NCBI RefSeq assembly: GCF_018494085.1
Contig: NZ_JABBFP010000010.1
Span: 53,414 to 117,413, forward strand
Direction of reading: 5' to 3'
Source of the DNA: Rosenbergiella collisarenosi
GTDB taxonomy: Bacteria > Pseudomonadota > Gammaproteobacteria > Enterobacterales > Enterobacteriaceae
Length of the DNA: 64,000 nucleotides
Notes under the pieces: model-generated
The model's database searches: none
What the model was told of the DNA's origin: nothing
The model's input: only the letters and a program-made list of their open reading frames with translations
Position numbers and translations under genes: made by a program
Part shown: positions 58,785-64,000 of the stretch, one piece after another
Layout of the letters: each line of letters starts with the position of its first letter
Position numbering within the stretch: the stretch's first letter is position 1

Positions 58785-59663
58785 ATGTTGACCGAACCAC
58801 TACGCCCGATAATCTACGATTTACACAGCCATAGCCAAGCCTCAGATGGCGTGCTCAGTGCGCAAGACTTGGTGCTCCGTGCCTGCGAGCGCGGGGTAAC
58901 GGTATTAGCGATCACCGATCATGATACGACTGCCGCACTTGCGACCGCACAAGCCGCTATCGATACGCATAATCTCGACCTCACCCTGGTGAGCGGGGTT
59001 GAGATTTCAACGCTGTGGGAAAACCATGAAATCCATATCGTCGGATTAGGCTTTGACCCGCATCATCCTGCGATGAAGGAACTGTTACACCAACAATTTC
59101 AGCGACGTGAAGACCGAGCAGTGATGATCGCCGAACGCCTCGCTAAAGCGGGTATCGCCGATACGCTCGCGGGGGCACGCGAGGAAGCCGGAGATGGACA
59201 GATCACCCGGGCTCATTTTGCCCGTTATCTTATTCGTCTAGGTAAAGCCGATACGATGGCACAGGTATTTAAAAATTATCTTGCGCGCGGTAAAACGGGT
59301 TATGTTCCGGCGCAGTGGTGTAGCATTCCTGCGGCTATCGAGGCGATCCATCTCGCGGGGGGGGCTGCGGTGGTGGCCCACCCGGCACGCTATCAGCTCT
59401 CAACCAAATGGTTGAAACGCCTGTTAGCCTATTTCGCGGAAGTCGGCGGCGATGCCATGGAGGTAGCTCAGTGTCAACAGGCGCCTAATGAGCGACAACA
59501 GCTCGCCCGCTACGCCCTCGACTACGGATTATCGGCATCGCAAGGCTCTGATTTTCATCAGCCCTGTGCATGGATCGAGTTAGGGCGTAAACTGTGGTTA
59601 CCCAAAGATGTAGTTCCCGTATGGGAAAAATTTCCAGCCTTAGCTGCCCCAGATAGGGGGTAG
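58785..59663 (+). CDS. rnm: 5'-3' exoribonuclease Rnm (RNase AM, YciV)
   Basis: A PHP-domain metallophosphoesterase, 292 residues. In E. coli it trims the 5' ends of ribosomal RNAs and hydrolyses 3',5'-bisphosphonucleotides. Metal ligands are visible in YDLHSHSQASDG (about 11-22), AITDHDTT (about 43-50), SGVEIST, VVAHPARY and GSDFHQP. It starts at ATG 58785. It is divergent from trp and followed nine bases later by yciO, as in E. coli. Confidence 0.94.
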   Translation: MLTEPLRPIIYDLHSHSQASDGVLSAQDLVLRACERGVTVLAITDHDTTAALATAQAAIDTHNLDLTLVSGVEISTLWENHEIHIVGLGFDPHHPAMKELLHQQFQRREDRAVMIAERLAKAGIADTLAGAREEAGDGQITRAHFARYLIRLGKADTMAQVFKNYLARGKTGYVPAQWCSIPAAIEAIHLAGGAAVVAHPARYQLSTKWLKRLLAYFAEVGGDAMEVAQCQQAPNERQQLARYALDYGLSASQGSDFHQPCAWIELGRKLWLPKDVVPVWEKFPALAAPDRG

Positions 59664-59672
59664 GAGATAACG

Positions 59673-60293
59673 ATGAGCCAATTATTCTATATCCACCCAG
59701 AAAATCCGCAGCCACGCTTAGTCAAACAAGCCGTCGATCTTATCAATAAAGGTTCTGTGATCGTTTTCCCAACCGACTCAGGATATGCGATTGGTTGTAA
59801 ACTGGAAGATAAAGCGGCGGTGGAACGAATCATCCGTTTAAGACAATTAGATGGTCGCCATCATTTTACCCTAATGTGTCGCGACTTATCTGAGCTATCC
59901 ACTTATGCACAGGTCGATAATATCGCTTTTCGCTTGCTTAAAAATAATACGCCAGGCAGTTACACGTTTTTATTGAAAGCAACGAAAGAAGTGCCGCGTC
60001 GCTTGATGAATGAGAAACGTAAAACCATAGGTCTGCGCGTGACTTCTCATCCGGTTGCTCAAGCATTATTGGAAGCCCTAGGCGAACCGTTGATGTCCAC
60101 GACGCTGATCCTTCCAGGTAACGACTTTGCGGAATCCGATCCTGAAGAGATCCAAGATCGTCTCGATCATCATGTCGATTTAATCTTAAATGGCGGCACT
60201 ATCGGCCAGCACCCGACTACGGTTGTTGACCTGTCTGAGGGAACGCCAGTTATCGTCCGTCATGGCGCTGGTGATACCCGTCCGTTTGAGTAA
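59673..60293 (+). CDS. yciO: YciO, Sua5/YrdC/YwlC family protein
   Basis: A 206-residue member of the Sua5/YrdC fold, whose best-known members make threonylcarbamoyl-AMP for t6A. Visible are the nucleotide-binding VIVFPTDSGYAIGC, KRKTIGLRVTSHPVAQALL and PLMSTTLILPG. E. coli YciO is a paralogue of TsaC with only weak activity of that kind, so its role is uncertain. Confidence 0.93.
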   Translation: MSQLFYIHPENPQPRLVKQAVDLINKGSVIVFPTDSGYAIGCKLEDKAAVERIIRLRQLDGRHHFTLMCRDLSELSTYAQVDNIAFRLLKNNTPGSYTFLLKATKEVPRRLMNEKRKTIGLRVTSHPVAQALLEALGEPLMSTTLILPGNDFAESDPEEIQDRLDHHVDLILNGGTIGQHPTTVVDLSEGTPVIVRHGAGDTRPFE

Positions 60294-60294
60294 A

Positions 60295-60325
60295 AAAGTC
60301 GGGCAATGGCTATTGCCCACTTTTC
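60295..60325. terminator. Terminator after yciO
   Basis: Stem GGGCAAT / ATTGCCC with a GGCT loop and flanking AAAAAAGT / ACTTTT, able to act on both convergent genes. Confidence 0.8.
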
Positions 60326-60326
60326 A

Positions 60327-60794
60327 CTAACGCGAGTTACCGTTGATGCGGATGATTTTAATGGTGTATCTCGTACATGATGTCTGGTGACAAATCCCAC
60401 TGAACCAGATCTCACCGTGCTCGCCAATCATTACGCCATCACTGTTAGCGAAAAGATCGCTATAACGCTGCTTGCGTACCACTTCTCGTAGGCTCGGCGT
60501 GAATATTTTGTCATAGACGGCGAGAAACTGTTGCGAATTGAGTAGGATCTTATCTCTACCTGCCACCTGAGCCGTCAATGGGTAGTCCAACATTGTGGCG
60601 ACTTGTTGTGCATCACGATTAGTGACGGCGCGTTGAAAACGGCCGAAGAATTGGTGGTAACGAGTGTGGCTATTTGCCCCCATTAAGAAGTCGATCCGCT
60701 GATCCACGGACTGTGGGGAACTCGCATAACTGATATCCGTGAGCAATAGGGAGCTAATCAAGATTAGCGGCAGGGAGCGAAGCGTCATGCGCAT
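60327..60794 (-). CDS. Putative periplasmic protein, possibly NTF2-like, unknown function
   Basis: I do not recognise this gene. I use ATG 60794 with AAGGA upstream, giving 155 residues with a clear Sec signal peptide (RSLPLILISSLLLTDISYA, cleavage near residue 25). The mature part of about 130 residues has a helix-rich start (RIDFLMGANSHTRYHQFFGRFQ), then NRDAQQVATMLDYPL...LLNSQQFLAVYDKIFTP and a strand-rich end EHGEIWFSGIC. The helix-then-strand pattern suggests an NTF2-like fold; that is inference. Two cysteines (GICHQTSC) could form a disulfide. It is convergent with yciO. Confidence 0.7.
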   Translation of the reverse strand: MRMTLRSLPLILISSLLLTDISYASSPQSVDQRIDFLMGANSHTRYHQFFGRFQRAVTNRDAQQVATMLDYPLTAQVAGRDKILLNSQQFLAVYDKIFTPSLREVVRKQRYSDLFANSDGVMIGEHGEIWFSGICHQTSCTRYTIKIIRINGNSR

Positions 60795-60957
60795 GATATG
60801 AGATCCTTTATAAAGTTTTAGTATAGAGTCGCGTCGGCCACACTGGCGAAAGTGCGACAGATTTGACGCAAAAATAGTAATAAAATTTGTAGATGGGAGC
60901 AGTATAGCGAAGCAACGAGCACCATACAAAAAACCACAGGGTGACACGATAAAAGGG

Positions 60958-60986
60958 GTTACATCCGATTTGGCATCCTGTATAAT
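60958..60986 (+). promoter_or_regulatory. Candidate promoter for rluB
   Basis: GTTACA (four of six to TTGACA), 17-bp spacer, perfect TATAAT at 60981-60986. The rluB ATG is 80 bases downstream. Confidence 0.55.
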
Positions 60987-61066
60987 GGCAGTAACAAATA
61001 ACTTAAGTTATTGATTTTAAACGATTTTATAAACTGATGCCTGGGAAGGCGACAGCGAGGCAGTGT

Positions 61067-62107
61067 ATGAGTGAGAAGCTACAAAAAGTTTTAGCGCGGG
61101 CAGGTCATGGGTCGCGTCGTGAAATCGAGACGATGATTGCGGCAGGGCGTGTCAGTGTCGATGGGAAAATTGCTACCCTCGGGGATAGAGTTGAACCCTC
61201 AAATGCATTAAAAATCCGTATCGATGGCCGCCAGGTGGCAGTGCTGGCGACGGAAAGCGAAGTGTGCCGAGTATTAGCCTATTATAAGCCAGAGGGCGAG
61301 CTCTGTACGCGTAACGACCCCGAAGGACGTCCTACCGTCTTCGACCGATTACCTAAATTGCACGGTGCGCGCTGGATAGCCGTGGGCCGCCTCGATGTGA
61401 ATACCTGTGGTTTATTGTTGTTTACCACTGATGGTGAACTCGCGAACCGACTGATGCATCCAAGTCGCGAAGTGGAACGTGAATATGCCGTACGCGTATT
61501 CGGACAAGTCGATGATGATAAAATTCGTCAGCTAAGCCTTGGCGTCCAACTTGAGGATGGTCCCGCTGCGTTCAAGACCCTGAAGTTTGGCGGCGGCGAA
61601 GGGATCAACCAGTGGTATAACGTGACTTTAACTGAAGGCCGTAACCGTGAAGTTCGTCGGTTATGGGAAGCCGTTGGGGTACAAGTTAGCCGCTTAATGC
61701 GCGTTCGCTACGGCGATATCCATCTTCCTAAAGGCCTTCCACGGGGTGGCTATACCGAAATGGATCTTACCGCTGTCAACTACCTGCGAGAGCTGGTGGG
61801 CATGAAGGAAGAGACAGTATCCAAGTTACCGGTCGAGAAAGACCGTCGTCGGGCGAAAGCGAACCAAATTCGACGCGCAGTTAAACGCCACAACCAAGTC
61901 TCAGGCAATACTCGCCGTCAAGAAACTCGTGGCGAAGAAACGAGCAATAGTGGTGCCCCTTCAACTCAGGGCAAGACGCGGCCAGGCACGCGAAGTAAGT
62001 CACGGCCAAGCACCCAAGGTAAGTCGCGACCAGGTACGCAAGGTAAGCAGCGTCCTAGTACTCAGGGTAAGCCAAGACCAAGCTCTAAGCGTCAGCAAGC
62101 CAAGTAA
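61067..62107 (+). CDS. rluB: 23S rRNA pseudouridine-2605 synthase RluB, with extended tail
   Basis: Forms pseudouridine 2605 in 23S rRNA. There is an N-terminal S4 RNA-binding domain ([21 protein letters not shown], about 4-60), then the RsuA-type catalytic domain with the catalytic Asp in [15 protein letters not shown] (about 105-119) and [13 protein letters not shown]. The core ends near residue 245. A basic, low-complexity tail of about 100 residues follows, ending in five eight-residue repeats. E. coli RluB totals 291 residues; this one has 346. I use ATG 61067 with GAGG upstream. Confidence 0.94.
   Translation: MSEKLQKVLARAGHGSRREIETMIAAGRVSVDGKIATLGDRVEPSNALKIRIDGRQVAVLATESEVCRVLAYYKPEGELCTRNDPEGRPTVFDRLPKLHGARWIAVGRLDVNTCGLLLFTTDGELANRLMHPSREVEREYAVRVFGQVDDDKIRQLSLGVQLEDGPAAFKTLKFGGGEGINQWYNVTLTEGRNREVRRLWEAVGVQVSRLMRVRYGDIHLPKGLPRGGYTEMDLTAVNYLRELVGMKEETVSKLPVEKDRRRAKANQIRRAVKRHNQVSGNTRRQETRGEETSNSGAPSTQGKTRPGTRSKSRPSTQGKSRPGTQGKQRPSTQGKPRPSSKRQQAK
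61961..62080 (+). repeat. Five tandem 24-bp repeats encoding [S/G]TQGKxRP in rluB
   Basis: Units begin at 61961, 61985, 62009, 62033 and 62057 and read [32 protein letters not shown] and STQGKPRP. Nucleotide copies differ at many third positions, so the array is old or under protein-level selection. Confidence 0.9.
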
Positions 62108-62133
62108 AAAAAGGCCCGTTAGGGCCTTTTTTA
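62106..62133. terminator. Bidirectional terminator between rluB and the phosphatase gene
   Basis: Stem AAAAGGCCC / GGGCCTTTT with a GTTA loop, A run before and T run after. Confidence 0.9.
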
Positions 62134-63417
62134 TTACCGATAGAGCGGCATCGTTGCCCCATCACTGACCATCTCTTGTTTCGCTCGCGCAATAAATCGG
62201 GGAAGCGGACACAGGGATTTTCCCTCATCACTAAAACATCCTGCTTTTCCATACTGTGCGGCAAACATGGGATGCTTGGTGGATAAGGGCGTTAGCGCTC
62301 GCCACTGATCTAAACTCCTCGCCACAAAACGTAGTTGGATAAACGCCTCCCCGGTTTGACTATCGCGAAAACGTAAAAATTCCAAGCTGCCGCCCGGCGG
62401 GATATCGTTACGTGGATACTCCGCCAATTGCCAGTCAAAGCCTAGCATCGTCTGCAGCTGGGCGATATTCGTATCGTGGCCGACGAAGATCACAAGAGAT
62501 TTTTTCAGTCGAGGGGCATAGCGATCCGGCGCATCGCTCAGAGCGTTAACGATCTGAGTCATGAGTAACGAGCCGCCATGTTTCGCGTATTCCGGCGTGT
62601 CACTGACCAAATCATACTTCGCCGCGTGCAGAACCATCAGCGCGGCGACAGCCTGAGCATCGGGGGCGTTACCAAAGGCGACCTCTGAGAGCGGGCGATT
62701 ATCGCTATAGGCGAGACGGACACTCTCTGCCATTGAGGCTGCATGGGAAAGCGGGCCGGAAAGTTTAACCTGACCGTTATCGGTAATCGAAAGCTGCCAT
62801 GGCGCGTCTAAAAAAGCACAACTTGAAGAAGATGGGGCGCATAAGGCCTTCCGAAAATCGCCGATCGCCGCGCGATAGTGCAGCGAAAGCGGCGAATTAT
62901 CGTCGATACGCCTGTGGATTTGAGCTAGTACCCGTTCACGATTGGGGTGTGCGATCCCCATTTTCACGGTATCGAAAAGCGGATCTTCGTTCGCGGAGCT
63001 ATGTTCCGCGGTTAGCCCACAACCGGGAAATAACCCATCGAGTAACGCATCGCCAGTCGCTTGCGTACGTTGATCCGGTGCAGCCCATAGGCTAATCACG
63101 CTTGAGGTTGGACAGCTATTAGTGAGTGGGAGGACTAGCCCGAGACGCTGCCATTGCTGCCGCCAATAATGGCCCTGTTGGACCATCCCGGCATAGCCGT
63201 GTCCAGTCAGATTCCCCGCCGGGACGTTCCAACGAGGCCACTGTTGACCAGTAAGTGAGGCATACTGACGATCATCCGTGGGGGAGCGTACGCCATGGCG
63301 GGCCACCACAACGACCTTATCTAAGATGTAGCGTGAATGAGCCTCGCTCTGTGCTACAGAAAACAGTAAGGGAAGACACCATGCTGCGAGGGTTGTATTG
63401 CGTCGTAGACATCGCAT
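62134..63417 (-). CDS. Periplasmic histidine acid phosphatase, AppA-like
   Basis: A 427-residue exported branch-2 histidine phosphatase. The signal peptide ends near SEA (residue 26). The phosphate-pocket motif RHGVRSP is at 40-46 with nucleophile His41, and the proton-donor motif GHDTN lies near residue 320. Several cysteines suit periplasmic disulfides. The GHDTN and RHGVR forms resemble E. coli AppA (phytase and acid phosphatase) more than glucose-1-phosphatase Agp (RHNLR, GHDSN). The substrate, phytate or sugar phosphates, cannot be decided. ATG 63417 follows AAGG. It is not at this position in E. coli. Confidence 0.88.
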   Translation of the reverse strand: MRCLRRNTTLAAWCLPLLFSVAQSEAHSRYILDKVVVVARHGVRSPTDDRQYASLTGQQWPRWNVPAGNLTGHGYAGMVQQGHYWRQQWQRLGLVLPLTNSCPTSSVISLWAAPDQRTQATGDALLDGLFPGCGLTAEHSSANEDPLFDTVKMGIAHPNRERVLAQIHRRIDDNSPLSLHYRAAIGDFRKALCAPSSSSCAFLDAPWQLSITDNGQVKLSGPLSHAASMAESVRLAYSDNRPLSEVAFGNAPDAQAVAALMVLHAAKYDLVSDTPEYAKHGGSLLMTQIVNALSDAPDRYAPRLKKSLVIFVGHDTNIAQLQTMLGFDWQLAEYPRNDIPPGGSLEFLRFRDSQTGEAFIQLRFVARSLDQWRALTPLSTKHPMFAAQYGKAGCFSDEGKSLCPLPRFIARAKQEMVSDGATMPLYR

Positions 63418-63866
63418 TCGTTAACCTTTTTATTCTTCTATGTTTCGATGTAGGCGAGTGTGGTATAGGGCGATTATTTCAGGAGTGTCGCCTCTGGGAA
63501 ATAAGAGGTTTGATATTTACGAACTTCCAATACCACGTGGCGATTAAGTTGAACACTGGGATTTTATCATAAAAGTAGGCTGATTAATGATATCCATTGC
63601 TTCTACTGACTGATCATCTAATTCCCACGCCATTAAGCCTATATTTTAAGCGGGTAACGTATCTATAAACTGTTATATCTACCATTAACTCCCCCATCTA
63701 TTGTTGTGATCTAACGCAAAAAATCGTGTAAAAGCTCATAAGTTCGCTAACTAGCGCTGTATTTATGTTATCAGCTGTTGCTAGGGTGATGGCTGTATCA
63801 CTCTCCATATCCGGTTACTGGTTATAGGTTCAGACACGTAAGGGAATCACGCTGTCTATCGTTTAG
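63418..63866 (+). other. Intergenic region before the exoprotein gene
   Basis: About 450 bp with no open frame I can support. It is moderately AT-rich and has a GTGAT/ATCAC inverted repeat (about 63786-63802) inside GGGTGATGGCTGTATCACTC. Promoters for the divergent phosphatase and exoprotein genes should lie here, but none is clear. Confidence 0.45.
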
Positions 63867-63959
63867 CTTATCTTCGATTTCGAGGTGGCTGTTGTAGGTC
63901 TTCAAGGCTTTATGCAAGACCGCGTAACGCTGGGCTTTACGCTTAATTGGTTCTATTGA
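63867..63959 (+). pseudogene. Possible 3' remnant of a TpsB-type outer membrane transporter gene
   Basis: A 30-codon frame, opened by a stop and closed by TGA ten bases before the exoprotein ATG. It ends QDRVTLGFTLNWFY, the alternating hydrophobic pattern with terminal aromatic residue that ends beta-barrel TpsB proteins; the preceding GLQGF also recalls their C-terminal Gly-Phe block. No upstream TpsB coding could be followed. This is inference from a short stretch. Confidence 0.35.
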
Positions 63960-63969
63960 GGATTCAAGG

Positions 63970-64000
63970 ATGAATAAAAATCGCTATCGGATCGTGTTTA
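63970..64000 (+). CDS. Start of a two-partner-secretion exoprotein (CdiA/haemagglutinin type), truncated by window edge
   Basis: ATG 63970 opens MNKNRYRIVF, the typical beginning of the extended signal peptide region (ESPR) found on large type V secreted proteins such as CdiA and filamentous haemagglutinins. GAGGA lies about eight bases upstream. Only ten codons are in the window, so family and toxin type cannot be read. The N-terminal motif and the strong ribosome binding site are the whole evidence. Confidence 0.6.
   Translation, partial: MNKNRYRIVF

Noticed and set aside
61961..62080. Tandem 24-bp repeats considered as a CRISPR-like array
   Set aside because: The repeats are contiguous without spacers, in frame, and encode octapeptides within rluB.
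63255..63572. Plus-strand open frame opposite the phosphatase start
   Set aside because: Half of it is antisense to the signal peptide of a well-supported gene and the remainder has no recognisable features.

Overview
The window is ordinary chromosomal DNA from a gammaproteobacterium of the order Enterobacterales. Almost every gene has a close E. coli counterpart, and CspC matches my memory of the E. coli protein at every residue. By eye the base composition is moderate, somewhat below E. coli. trpG and trpD are separate genes, as in Serratia, Yersinia and Erwinia, whereas E. coli has them fused. Blocks that lie apart in E. coli K-12 are joined here (fadD-rnd next to minEDC; dadAX-cvrA next to yeaD-gapA; topB next to xthA). 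Many E. coli neighbours are missing from these positions: kdgR, mgrB, mntP, nhaB, fadR, ycgB, rssA, adhE, kch and yciEFG. This fits a somewhat reduced member of the Erwiniaceae (Tatumella or Rosenbergiella type), but that placement is inference.

Layout. Positions 1-8300 hold the end of htpX, yobH, yebO, cspC, rlmA, yoaE, then sdaA, nudL and pabB on the minus strand, and yoaH and yoaB. Positions 8370-18050 hold yoaA, tsaB, yeaY, fadD and rnd, the minCDE division-site operon, ycgL, ycgN and dsbB. Positions 18490-24840 hold the D-alanine catabolic pair dadA-dadX, a Bcr/CflA-type efflux pump coupled to cvrA, and mipA. Positions 24845-34230 hold yeaD, gapA, msrB-yeaC, ansA, sppA, ydjA, topB and xthA. 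A tRNA-Tyr follows, then purU, ychJ, rssB, galU, hns and tdk.

Positions 39330-45410 are the oppABCDF oligopeptide importer. Its long upstream region carries three phased NtrC-like sites and a sigma-54 promoter, which suggests control by nitrogen starvation. Positions 45449-51850 hold yciU, clsA, yciI, tonB, yciABC, ompW (with a perfect FNR site) and a BON lipoprotein. Positions 51956-58720 are a complete trp operon (trpLEGDCFBA), with TrpR operator, leader peptide and attenuator all legible. Rnm, yciO, an unknown periplasmic protein, rluB and an AppA-like histidine acid phosphatase follow. The window ends on the first ten codons of what looks like a two-partner-secretion exoprotein (CdiA or haemagglutinin type).

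Most notable points: (1) rssB, the sigma-S degradation adaptor, has glycine at the phospho-acceptor position Asp58, and rssA is absent; (2) the NtrC/sigma-54 architecture in front of opp; (3) the exoprotein start at the right edge, preceded by what may be the tail of its decayed TpsB transporter. I saw no insertion sequence, prophage or CRISPR array.
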